A stretch of DNA of 10,923 nucleotides from CAZQLE01 sp964593905 (GCA_964593905.1 CAZQLE010000135.1:1-10923); one strand, 5' to 3'; positions 1-5,542 are shown, counted from the first letter of the stretch. A program made the numbers and translations. The notes: generated by a model not told the origin, from the sequence alone.

Positions 1-110
1 ATATTAAGCTTGCGGAAGAAAAAGAAATGGAATTGCGCTTTGGCGAGGCTTATCGGGAATATCGAAAACAGACCCCTTTTATCATTCCCCGTTTTCGGAA
101 AAGAAACTGA
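1..110 (+). CDS. Isoprenylcysteine carboxyl methyltransferase-like protein, C-terminal end (partial)
   Basis: An open frame enters from the left edge (first full codon at 3) and stops with TGA at 108-110, leaving 35 visible residues. The segment has paired Glu residues, then ELRFGEAYREY and a TPFIIPR-like end. This is the typical cytoplasmic tail of the ICMT/PEMT-like membrane methyltransferase family, where a conserved EE...RFG..Y..Y...P..IPR block follows the last membrane helix and lies near the SAM site. The bacterial members are mostly of unknown substrate. The call rests on this tail only; membrane helices and the rest of the SAM site lie outside the window. No terminator with a T-run follows; the next gene starts 134 bases downstream. 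Confidence 0.72.
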   Translation, partial: IKLAEEKEMELRFGEAYREYRKQTPFIIPRFRKRN

Positions 111-160
111 GCGCAAGCGCGCCGGGTGCTCGAACAGACGTGCAGATCCGTGTGGCGCAC

Positions 161-173
161 GGCGGCAGCCGCC
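161..173. repeat. Short GC-rich inverted repeat
   Basis: GGCGGC and GCCGCC flank a single A, giving a perfect 13-base palindrome between the first two genes. It has no T-run on either side, so it is not a convincing rho-independent terminator. A role in RNA stability or a chance structure are equally possible. Confidence 0.35.
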
Positions 174-194
174 AACGACCGCGCTGAAAATCAA

Positions 195-200
195 TATAAT
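195..200 (+). promoter_or_regulatory. Possible -10 element for the CPBP protease gene
   Basis: A perfect TATAAT lies 45 bases before the chosen ATG at 245. No acceptable -35 hexamer is found at spacings of 15-19, so this is a consensus -10 without clear support. Confidence 0.3.
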
Positions 201-244
201 GGATCGTAATGACACGCCATCCTCAGAAGAGTGGAGAAGCACCC

Positions 245-1183
245 ATGCAAACAGACCCAACCCGGAACCGGCCAAACATCCCGGTTACTTACCTTCTTCT
301 GGCTTTCGGCATCACCTGGTTATGCTGGATTCCGTCTTTGATCATTGCAAAACAGCAGGGCTATGTTTTGCCCACCCTGGCCAATATCAGCCTGTTTCTG
401 GATGCAGGTTTCACCAATGCGCAGCATGGGCTGGTTTCCATCGTGTTCAGCCTGGCGGTTTATGGGCCGCTGGTCGCTGCGGTGGTGGTTACCGCGCGCG
501 AAGGGGGCAAGGCGGGTCTGGCCGATCTGGCGGCCCGGATGACAAAATGGCGCGTCCCGGCCAGGTGGTATGGTCTTCTTTTCGGTCTGGTGCTGCTCCT
601 GCCGCTTGTGCCGTGGTTGATCGGAAAATTTACAGGGCTTGCTCAAACCGGCGGGCCGGGGACGGTCTGGCCCCTGCCGTTTCTGGTGGGCCTGTTTTTG
701 TGGCAGGTTCTCACCAGCGGCCTGGGTGAAGAACCGGGCTGGCGGGGCTATTTGCTGCCCTATCTTCAGGCGCGGCACGGCGGCGATAAAGCCGTGTGGC
801 TGCTGGGCATCATCTGGGCGATGTGGCACTATCCCTTTACGATTTACGATACGCTGTCGAAGATGGTCGATGTTCCGCTGGCGGGAATGGTGTTCACCAT
901 TGGGCTGGCCTTGCTGGGGCAAACCATGTCGTTGGTGGGCATCACCTACCTGTATGTGTGGCTCTACAACCACACCCGCAGCGTTTTTCTGGCAATCCTG
1001 TTTCATGCGTTGAGCAATTTTCTGCCCGCCATTCTTCTGGCGGGGGTAAGCCCATCGCTTGGCATCCTGGCTGCGGTGATGCCCTGGCTCGTGGCTTTTG
1101 CATTGGAAAAAATCTACGGCAAAGAGCAGTTCCCCGGTCACGGTTTGCAGCCCATCGGGCTGCCCCCGGCAGGGGATGCGTAA
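245..1183 (+). CDS. CPBP family intramembrane metalloprotease (CAAX/Abi type)
   Basis: This 312-residue, strongly hydrophobic protein has about eight probable membrane segments. It carries the three motifs of the CPBP (PF02517) family: EEPGWRG with E162, E163 and R167; W194-H195 in WAMWHYPF; and FHALSN with H254 and N258. These Glu and His residues form the intramembrane metal-dependent protease site known from Rce1-like enzymes. Bacterial members are linked to bacteriocin self-immunity or peptide and protein processing, but the substrate cannot be told here. The ATG at 245 is chosen over an in-frame ATG at 209 because GGAG at 233-236 sits 8 bases before it. No bacteriocin gene is visible nearby, so an immunity role is unsupported. 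The gene appears monocistronic, with 215 bases to the next CDS. Confidence 0.88.
   Translation: MQTDPTRNRPNIPVTYLLLAFGITWLCWIPSLIIAKQQGYVLPTLANISLFLDAGFTNAQHGLVSIVFSLAVYGPLVAAVVVTAREGGKAGLADLAARMTKWRVPARWYGLLFGLVLLLPLVPWLIGKFTGLAQTGGPGTVWPLPFLVGLFLWQVLTSGLGEEPGWRGYLLPYLQARHGGDKAVWLLGIIWAMWHYPFTIYDTLSKMVDVPLAGMVFTIGLALLGQTMSLVGITYLYVWLYNHTRSVFLAILFHALSNFLPAILLAGVSPSLGILAAVMPWLVAFALEKIYGKEQFPGHGLQPIGLPPAGDA
1147..1163 (+). other. Perfect 7-bp hairpin at the 3' end of the protease gene
   Basis: GCAGCCC, loop ATC, GGGCTGC forms a 7-bp stem within the last codons, followed by a CCCC/GGGG pairing at about 1164-1176. A short T-run (ATTTTT) appears only near 1203, too far for a classic intrinsic terminator. 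It could aid termination or protect the mRNA end. Confidence 0.3.
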
Positions 1184-1243
1184 GCCGTCTGTGCCTTAGC
1201 CTATTTTTGGGGCGCCGATCTGAATGAGAACGGCTGGCGAAAT

Positions 1244-1272
1244 TTGGCAGTCAGATGAAATTATGCTACCAT
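1244..1272 (+). promoter_or_regulatory. Predicted sigma70 promoter of the HhH/reductase/monooxygenase operon
   Basis: TTGGCA (1244-1249, 5/6 match to the -35 consensus), a 17-base spacer and TACCAT (1267-1272, 4/6 match) preceded by an extended -10 TG at 1264-1265. The start of transcription would be near 1279, giving a leader of about 120 bases before the ATG at 1399. No riboswitch-like fold was recognised in that leader. Confidence 0.45.
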
Positions 1273-1398
1273 TTGGATCATAATAAGCTAATACGCAGCG
1301 TGCAACCGGGGGCCGGAAGGACACGGCTGGCCGCATGAGTGGGTTGAACGCTTGTGTACGATTACTGCCAGAACCATCCACCAGTCAGGAGGAAGCCG

Positions 1399-1701
1399 AT
1401 GCCGGCCGGAAAACTTAAAATTTGCGATCAGGGACATCAATTTTACAAAAGTTCGAGTTGCCCGGTGTGCCCGGTGTGTGCCGCCGCAGCGAAACCCGAG
1501 AGCGGTTTTCTTGCCCTGCTCGGTGCGCCTGCCCGGCGGGCTTTGGAAAACGCAAGCATTGTCAGCCTGGCGGAGTTGGCGCGGCACAGCGAGCAAGAGA
1601 TTTTGGCGCTGCACGGCATGGGACCAAAGTCGATCCCCATCCTCCGGCAGGCGTTGCAAGCGGCCGGGCTGGATTTTGCCAGCCGGGCGAAAAAACAATA
1701 G
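1399..1701 (+). CDS. Zn-ribbon / helix-hairpin-helix protein related to RNA polymerase alpha C-terminal domain
   Basis: A 100-residue protein. The N-terminus holds C9, G12-H13, C21, C24 and C27, with CPVCPVC resembling a small zinc ribbon. The second half (roughly residues 40-92) has the LLGAPARRALE and LHGMGPKSI motifs of the RNA polymerase alpha CTD (PF03118) helix-hairpin-helix fold, which in RNAP contacts UP-element DNA. Stand-alone proteins of this layout are widespread, usually annotated as RNA polymerase alpha subunit domain proteins, and lack a firm function; DNA binding is inferred from the fold. The ATG at 1399 is preferred over a GTG at 1354 because a perfect AGGAGG (1387-1392) lies 6 bases before it. 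It heads a three-gene set and is followed after 53 bases by the reductase. Confidence 0.8.
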   Translation: MPAGKLKICDQGHQFYKSSSCPVCPVCAAAAKPESGFLALLGAPARRALENASIVSLAELARHSEQEILALHGMGPKSIPILRQALQAAGLDFASRAKKQ

Positions 1702-1754
1702 CGGCGTGCGTGGCAGACCGCACGAGAAATTAAAAAGCAAAGGAATACACGGCC

Positions 1755-2327
1755 ATGCGAAAATTAAAACTTCAGGTGCAAATGAGTGTGGATGGATTTA
1801 TTGCCGGACCCAACGGGGAAATGGATTGGATGGCGTTCAACTGGGACGAGAACCTGAACAACTATGTCACCGCCATCACCGAACCGGTTGACTGTATTGT
1901 CCTTGGACGCAGGCTGGCCGAGGGCTTCATTCCACACTGGGCTGCCGTGGCAGAAAACCCGGACAACCCGGAATATTCGGCCGGGCGGAAATTTACCAAC
2001 ACCCCCAAAGTGGTTTTTACCCGCACGCTGGAGCAATCCAAATGGGCGAATACCGTACTGGCCAAAGGTGATCTGGTGGACGAGATCCTGAAATTGAAAA
2101 ACCAGGACGGTCAGGATATCATTGCTTACGGGGGAGCGACCTTTGTCAGCTCGCTGATCCAACACGGGCTGGTGGATGAATTTCATTTGTTCATCAACCC
2201 GGCCGCCATTGGGAACGGCATGCCCATATTTAAAGGACTTGACCGCAAACAAGCGCTGGAGCTTAAGCAAACCATGACATCTGCCTGCGGGATTGTAGTG
2301 CTTTGTTACGAGTTAAAGCGCAGTTAG
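1755..2327 (+). CDS. RibD C-terminal / dihydrofolate reductase family protein
   Basis: A 190-residue single-domain protein of the RibD_C/DHFR-like superfamily (PF01872; similar in layout to B. subtilis YyaP/YwjB). The N-terminal strand runs into MSVDGFIAGPNG (residues 10-21), the usual opening of the family. The NADPH-binding part shows YGGATF at 125-130, then LVDEF (139-143) and NPAAIGNG (148-155). Members are NAD(P)H-dependent reductases, but most stand-alone ones have no known substrate and are neither true folate reductases nor riboflavin enzymes. An AAAGGA-like ribosome site lies about 10 bases before the ATG. The gene sits 53 bases after the HhH gene and 20 bases before the monooxygenase, so co-transcription is likely. 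Confidence 0.9.
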   Translation: MRKLKLQVQMSVDGFIAGPNGEMDWMAFNWDENLNNYVTAITEPVDCIVLGRRLAEGFIPHWAAVAENPDNPEYSAGRKFTNTPKVVFTRTLEQSKWANTVLAKGDLVDEILKLKNQDGQDIIAYGGATFVSSLIQHGLVDEFHLFINPAAIGNGMPIFKGLDRKQALELKQTMTSACGIVVLCYELKRS

Positions 2328-2347
2328 CGGCCAAAGGAGTTAACGAT

Positions 2348-2650
2348 ATGTACGGTCTGATCGGCAAGATGATGGTAGTGCCCGGTCAGCGGGATGCGCT
2401 GGCAGCCATCTTGCTTGAAGGGCTGAGTGGAATGCCGGGCTGCTTGAGCTATGTTGTTGCACAGGATGCGGCCGATGCTGATGCCATCTGGGTGACTGAG
2501 GTATGGGATTGTCAGGACAGCCATCGGGCATCCCTGTCTTTGCCCGCTGTGCAAGCAGCCATCGCACGAGGTCGGCCGCTGATTGCTGGTTTTGGTGAGC
2601 GGTTTGAGACGAGCCCGATCGGGGGTCATGGGCTGGTTTGGGGCGGCTAA
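2348..2650 (+). CDS. Putative quinol monooxygenase, antibiotic biosynthesis monooxygenase (ABM) family
   Basis: A 100-residue ferredoxin-like alpha/beta domain typical of ABM (PF03992) proteins such as E. coli YgiN. Recognisable stretches are PGCLSY, the core strand WVTEVWD, HRASLSLPAVQ and RGRPLIAGFGER, all in the usual order and spacing for the family. These proteins are small dimeric cofactor-free oxygenases acting on quinols or polyketide-like aromatics, or involved in haem handling; the substrate is not predictable here. The ATG at 2348 is chosen over an in-frame TTG at 2303 because AAAGGAG (2333-2339) lies 8 bases upstream and the upstream codons overlap the reductase gene. Pairing with a RibD-C reductase suggests small-molecule redox or detoxification work, which is inference. 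Confidence 0.87.
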   Translation: MYGLIGKMMVVPGQRDALAAILLEGLSGMPGCLSYVVAQDAADADAIWVTEVWDCQDSHRASLSLPAVQAAIARGRPLIAGFGERFETSPIGGHGLVWGG

Positions 2651-2713
2651 AGCGGCATAGATCTCAACGGGCAAATCCCAAAAGATCTTAACATTTGCAT
2701 TCTGTCATCACAA

Positions 2714-2737
2714 GGGGATTCCCATCTCCCCAGTTTT
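2714..2737 (+). terminator. Weak candidate terminator after the ABM gene
   Basis: GGGGA (2714-2718) pairs with TCCCC (2727-2731) around an 8-base loop and is followed by AGTTTT. The stem is short and the T-run only four bases, so this is a tentative end for the three-gene operon. Confidence 0.3.
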
Positions 2738-2753
2738 AACCGAAATTGAGTAG

Positions 2754-2771
2754 GGTGCGCCTTGGCGCACC
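2754..2771. repeat. 8-bp perfect inverted repeat (GGTGCGCC/GGCGCACC)
   Basis: GGTGCGCC, spacer TT, GGCGCACC, preceded by TAG. It resembles the GTAGGGTGCG...CGCACC class of dispersed palindromic elements seen across environmental bacteria. A second copy of TTGGCGCACC lies exactly 100 bases downstream at 2862-2871. Confidence 0.6.
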
Positions 2772-2871
2772 ATCTTCTTTGCGGGCAGCGGCAAGGGTTT
2801 TGCAGACCGGCGTAGGGATTCTTCGCCTGCGCTGCGCTTCGGCTCAGAATGACATGGACTTTTGGCGCACC
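2762..2871. repeat. 10-bp direct repeats TTGGCGCACC flanking a 90-base segment
   Basis: TTGGCGCACC occurs at 2762-2771 and again at 2862-2871. The 90 bases between contain the second palindromic element. The pair could be a target-site duplication left by a small inserted element, or two halves of a composite repeat. The ends of the 90-base segment show no obvious terminal inverted repeats. Confidence 0.5.
2815..2853. repeat. Dispersed palindromic repeat element (GGATTCTTCGC...CTCAGAATGACA type)
   Basis: ATTCT (2818-2822) pairs with AGAAT (2846-2850), and GCC (2825-2827) pairs with GGC (2841-2843), enclosing a GCGCTGCGC near-palindrome. On the minus strand it would read CHSEPKRSAGEES, close to the spurious peptide CHSERSEES that is common in databases because this repeat class is scattered through many genomes. 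It is therefore read as a REP-like non-coding repeat, not as a gene. Confidence 0.65.
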
Positions 2872-2889
2872 TCGATGGTATGAGTGGGC

Positions 2890-2917
2890 CAAACAAAAAA
2901 CACCCGGTTGGGTGTTT
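2890..2917 (-). terminator. Rho-independent terminator of the tRNA-Glu unit
   Basis: AAACACCC (2898-2905), loop GGTT, GGGTGTTT (2910-2917) is a perfect 8-bp stem. Read on the minus strand the stem runs straight into a T-rich tail (TTTTTTGTTT), as expected for intrinsic termination just 9 bases past the tRNA 3' end. Confidence 0.85.
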
Positions 2918-2925
2918 GCTTTGTG

Positions 2926-2998
2926 TGCCCCCAGAGGAATTCGAATCCTCGTTTTGGCCTTGAGAGGGCCACGTCCTGGGCCGCTAGACGATGGGGGC
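2926..2998 (-). tRNA. tRNA-Glu (anticodon CUC)
   Basis: The minus strand folds into a full 73-base tRNA. The acceptor stem is GCCCCCA with TGGGGGC and discriminator A. The D-arm region reads CGTCTAGCGGCCCAGGAC. The anticodon loop is CTCTCAA, giving anticodon CTC, which reads GAG (Glu). The T-arm is GAGGA, loop TTCGAAT, TCCTC. The CCA end is not encoded (CAC follows) and must be added by nucleotidyltransferase. It has its own strong promoter and terminator and stands back to back with the polysaccharide operon. Confidence 0.95.
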
Positions 2999-3011
2999 GT
3001 TTGACGTTGCC

Positions 3012-3040
3012 ATTCTATCATGAGTGACTAAGCGTGTCAA
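3012..3040 (-). promoter_or_regulatory. Consensus sigma70 promoter of tRNA-Glu with UP-like tract
   Basis: On the minus strand: TTGACA (3040-3035, perfect), a 17-base spacer, and TAGAAT (3017-3012, 5/6). Transcription would start near 3005, about 7 bases before the mature tRNA. Directly upstream of the -35 an A/T tract (TTTTTGAAATTTGA on the minus strand, 3041-3054) looks like an UP element, as expected for a stable-RNA promoter. Confidence 0.88.
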
Positions 3041-3053
3041 TCAAATTTCAAAA

Positions 3054-3075
3054 AGGTTAAGCGTAGGTTAAGCGT
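3054..3075. repeat. Two tandem 11-bp direct repeats between divergent promoters
   Basis: AGGTTAAGCGT occurs at 3054-3064 and, with no gap, at 3065-3075. The 11-base period is about one helical turn, so both copies face the same side of DNA. The block starts 13 bases beyond the tRNA -35 and ends 13 bases before the operon -35, so it is exactly centred. It is a candidate activator or shared-regulator site. Confidence 0.6.
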
Positions 3076-3088
3076 TGTTTATCTGACC

Positions 3089-3117
3089 TTGCCCTGACCC
3101 CTTACCTGGGTTATAAT
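3089..3117 (+). promoter_or_regulatory. Predicted promoter of the polysaccharide operon
   Basis: TTGCCC (3089-3094, 4/6), a 17-base spacer, and a perfect TATAAT (3112-3117). Transcription should start near 3124, leaving a leader of only about 20 bases before the ATG at 3144. The imperfect -35 fits a promoter helped by a bound activator. Confidence 0.7.
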
Positions 3118-3130
3118 TCAACCGTTGAAT
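3116..3130. promoter_or_regulatory. 15-bp palindrome over the operon start site, candidate operator
   Basis: ATTCAAC, a central C, GTTGAAT is a perfect 7-bp inverted repeat. It overlaps the last two bases of the -10 and is centred at 3123, next to the predicted start site. A further TTGAA half-site lies at 3132-3136. A dimeric repressor bound here would block initiation; the adjacent winged-helix protein is the obvious candidate, by inference. Confidence 0.5.
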
Positions 3131-3143
3131 ATTGAAAGGGCCT

Positions 3144-3692
3144 ATGTCACTTTCTGTCGAACATAATCGTGATCTGGTCATTCTGGAACGCATCGAGCAG
3201 AACCCGGACGCTACGCAGGCATCATTGGCGGGTCAGCTTGGCGTTGCAGTGGGTACGATCAACTGGCATATCAAACGTCTGGTCTCTAAAGGGTATGTAA
3301 AAGTGCGGCGCGTTGAGCGCCGTAAATTGCGTTATATCATCACCCCCGAAGGGCTGGCGCTGCGGGCAATGCTCACGGTCGATTATATCCAGACCTCCTT
3401 TGAGATGTACCGTCTGGTGCGTCAGCGCATGTTGCACGCCATCGGTGAGGTGCGTTCGGCCGGTTATGAGCAGGTGGGCCTGCGCGGTGAGGGAGATGTG
3501 GCCGATGTGTGCCGCCTGACCTGCCTCGAACAGGGAGTGCAGGTGGTCAATGCCGACACTGTACCTCAGCTTGAGATTGTAGGCTTAAAAGTGTTGATCG
3601 ATTGGAACGGCAGCCCCAACGGGCAAAAACCGGCCAACACAGAAACTTTTTACTCGGAAAAACCATCTTCAGAGGGGAACCATTCATCATGA
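3144..3692 (+). CDS. Winged helix-turn-helix regulator with possible Rossmann-like C-terminal domain
   Basis: A 182-residue protein. Residues 8-70 form a winged helix: ATQASLAGQLGV then a recognition helix around TINWHIKRLVSKGYV (38-52), and a basic wing with RRVERRKLRYIITPEG (55-70). The layout recalls MarR-type regulators found at the head of exopolysaccharide loci. Residues 75-103 look like a helical connector. Residues 107-153 (VGLRGEGDVADVC, QGVQVV, VGLKVLIDW) read like a small beta-alpha-beta nucleotide- or sugar-nucleotide-sensing fold with a GxGxxA-like loop at G115-A120. The last 28 residues are polar and probably disordered. The ATG at 3144 follows AAAGGG at 3135-3140 with unusually short spacing; an in-frame TTG at 3132 is less likely. 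It overlaps the next gene by ATGA, so it is the first gene of the operon and probably its own regulator. Confidence 0.78.
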   Translation: MSLSVEHNRDLVILERIEQNPDATQASLAGQLGVAVGTINWHIKRLVSKGYVKVRRVERRKLRYIITPEGLALRAMLTVDYIQTSFEMYRLVRQRMLHAIGEVRSAGYEQVGLRGEGDVADVCRLTCLEQGVQVVNADTVPQLEIVGLKVLIDWNGSPNGQKPANTETFYSEKPSSEGNHSS

Positions 3693-4636
3693 CGATAACT
3701 CCATTCTGGCAGGGCAAGCGGGTTTGTGTAACCGGCGGGGCCGGTTTTCTGGGCTCTTTTGTGCAGGAAAGCCTGCGCAAACGCGGTGCGTCCGAAATTT
3801 TCATCCCCGATTATCCGCAATATGATCTGGTAAAACAGCCAGACGTGCTGCGGCTGCTCGACGATGCCCGCCCCGACCTGATCATCCATCTGGCCGCGCA
3901 TGTGGGCGGCATTGGCGCCAACCGCGAACACCCGGCCGAGTTTTTCTACGACAACCTGATGATGGGCGTGCAGTTGATGCACGAAGCCTGGAAAAAGGGT
4001 GTGGAAAAATTTGTCGCCATCGGCACAGTCTGCGCCTACCCCAAGTTCACCCCGGTGCCCTTTAAAGAAGACGATATCTGGAACGGCTACCCCGAAGAGA
4101 CCAATGCGCCTTACGGGCTGGCCAAGAAGATGCTGCTGGTGCAGGCGCAGTCTTATCGCCAGCAATATGGCTACAACGCCATCTATCTGTTGCCGGTCAA
4201 CCTGTATGGCCCGCGCGATAACTTCAACCCGGCCTCTTCGCACGTCATCCCGGCCATCATCCGCAAGATGATCGAGGCCCAGGAAGCCGGGCAAAAAGAG
4301 GTGGTGTTGTGGGGTGACGGCTCGCCGACGCGTGAGTTTATCTATGCCGGCGACGCTGCCGAAGGAATTGTGATGGCGGCTGAAAAATATAACGGCCCCG
4401 ACCCGGTCAACATTGGTTCGGGTTATGAAATTTCGATCAAAGACCTGGCCGAGCTGATCGCCCGGTTGACCGGTTTTGAAGGCCAACTGGTGTGGGATGC
4501 AGGCAAGCCCAACGGACAGCCGCGCCGCGGGTTGGATACGTCGCGCGCCGAACGCTATTTTGGCTTCAAGGCGCAGACCGGTTTTGAAGAAGGTCTGGCG
4601 AAAACCATCGCCTGGTACCGGGAGAATCGTTCGTAA
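3689..4636 (+). CDS. fcl: GDP-L-fucose synthase-like NAD(P)-dependent epimerase/reductase
   Basis: A 315-residue short-chain dehydrogenase of the extended (NAD-sugar epimerase) type. The cofactor loop is G16-x-x-G19-x-x-G22. The family landmark HVGGIGAN follows. The active site shows GTVCAYPK with T113 and C115, then Y142-x-x-x-K146, and SHVIP with H185. E. coli Fcl uses Ser107, Cys109, Tyr136, Lys140 and His179, so all positions match except Ser to Thr. Fcl converts GDP-4-keto-6-deoxymannose to GDP-L-fucose by 3,5-epimerisation and 4-reduction. A related GDP-6-deoxy sugar product is possible; no GMD dehydratase gene is visible to confirm fucose. The ATG at 3689 overlaps the regulator stop, with GAGGGGAA about 9 bases upstream. 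It ends 3 bases before the permease gene. It supplies an activated sugar in the cytoplasm. Confidence 0.82.
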   Translation: MTITPFWQGKRVCVTGGAGFLGSFVQESLRKRGASEIFIPDYPQYDLVKQPDVLRLLDDARPDLIIHLAAHVGGIGANREHPAEFFYDNLMMGVQLMHEAWKKGVEKFVAIGTVCAYPKFTPVPFKEDDIWNGYPEETNAPYGLAKKMLLVQAQSYRQQYGYNAIYLLPVNLYGPRDNFNPASSHVIPAIIRKMIEAQEAGQKEVVLWGDGSPTREFIYAGDAAEGIVMAAEKYNGPDPVNIGSGYEISIKDLAELIARLTGFEGQLVWDAGKPNGQPRRGLDTSRAERYFGFKAQTGFEEGLAKTIAWYRENRS

Positions 4637-4639
4637 ATT

Positions 4640-5494
4640 ATGTCGGCCCAATCGTCTGAACTGCCCACTGTCTTCTTACGTCCGCCCAGCGGCTGGATTC
4701 CGCTTAACTTGCGGGATCTATGGCAGTACCGCGAGCTGGCTTACTTCCTCACCTGGCGCGATATCAAGGTGCGTTACAAGCAGGCCGCGCTGGGCATTGT
4801 CTGGGCGATCATCCAGCCGATTATGACGATGGTGATCTTCACCTACATTTTTGGCGACCGGCTGGGGCTTTCACCCGATGCGGGCATTTCGCAGGAGCTG
4901 TACCCGCTGTTTACTTTTGCGGGGCTGCTGCCCTGGCATCTCTTTCAGAACGGGTTGCAGCGCTCTTCGGTCAGCCTGGTGACCAATGCCAATCTTTTAA
5001 CCAAGATCTACTTCCCGCGCCTGATCATCCCGTTTTCGGCGGTGCTTTCGGGCGTGGTAGACTTTTTGTTTGCGCTGCTGGTGTTAACCGTGTTGATGGT
5101 TTTTTTTAGCGTGCCATTTACCTGGCGGTTGTTGTGGCTAGCGCCATTAACACTGCTGGCGGTGATGGCTTCGCTGGCGGTGGGGCTGTGGCTTTCGGCG
5201 CTGAATGTGCAGTATCGTGATGTGCAGCAGGCCGTGCCGTTTATCATCCAGGCCTGGATGTGGCTCTCGCCGGTGGTCTATTCGGTCGATACGGTGGCCT
5301 CCTCGCCGCTGGCGCGGATTATCTATGGCCTGAACCCGATGGCCGGGGTGATTCAGGGCTTTCGCTGGGCGCTGCTCAATGGCACACCGCCCGATATGCT
5401 GATGCTGGTTTCGGCCATCATGGTGGTGGTTTTGCTCATCTCCGGGTTGTTTTACTTCCGGCGCATGGAGCGGACGTTTGCGGATATGGTCTGA
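4640..5494 (+). CDS. wzm: ABC-2 type polysaccharide export permease (Wzm-like)
   Basis: A 284-residue membrane protein of the ABC2_membrane family (PF01061). The signature before the first membrane helix, WRDIKVRYKQAALG (39-52), and LNPMAGVIQGFRWALL near residue 230-246 are typical of O-antigen, teichoic acid and capsule exporter permeases. About six hydrophobic segments are visible, for example in 53-72, 130-155, 165-190, 203-220 and 250-270. It forms the dimeric channel that moves lipid-linked glycan across the cytoplasmic membrane, driven by the ATPase encoded next. It starts 3 bases after the fcl-like stop with no strong ribosome site at a good distance, so translation is probably coupled to the upstream gene. 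A 48-base gap leads to wzt. Confidence 0.93.
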   Translation: MSAQSSELPTVFLRPPSGWIPLNLRDLWQYRELAYFLTWRDIKVRYKQAALGIVWAIIQPIMTMVIFTYIFGDRLGLSPDAGISQELYPLFTFAGLLPWHLFQNGLQRSSVSLVTNANLLTKIYFPRLIIPFSAVLSGVVDFLFALLVLTVLMVFFSVPFTWRLLWLAPLTLLAVMASLAVGLWLSALNVQYRDVQQAVPFIIQAWMWLSPVVYSVDTVASSPLARIIYGLNPMAGVIQGFRWALLNGTPPDMLMLVSAIMVVVLLISGLFYFRRMERTFADMV

Positions 5495-5542
5495 TCGAAA
5501 GATCGGGCTTTGGAACGGATGGAATGAAGGTGGATAACGGGT

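Noticed and set aside
10..729. 239-codon + strand frame at the left end
   Set aside because: It overlaps both the ICMT-like tail and the CPBP gene in another frame and shows no domain.
320..1141. 273-codon minus-strand open frame opposite the CPBP protease
   Set aside because: His/Gln-rich antisense shadow; the + strand has all three CPBP motifs.
1335..1418. 27-codon frame overlapping the start of the HhH gene, possible leader peptide
   Set aside because: No ribosome site at proper distance (GGAAGG is about 14 bases away), no regulatory codon run, and no attenuator hairpin with a T-run.
2647..3021. 124-codon minus-strand open frame, and a 62-codon one within it
   Set aside because: The first runs through the tRNA-Glu and its terminator, and both cross the palindromic repeats. 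The CHSEPKRSAGEES-like peptide is a known artefact of such repeats.
3650..4651. 333-codon minus-strand open frame opposite the fcl-like gene
   Set aside because: Shadow of a well-supported + strand gene; composition is typical of antisense translation and no domain is seen.
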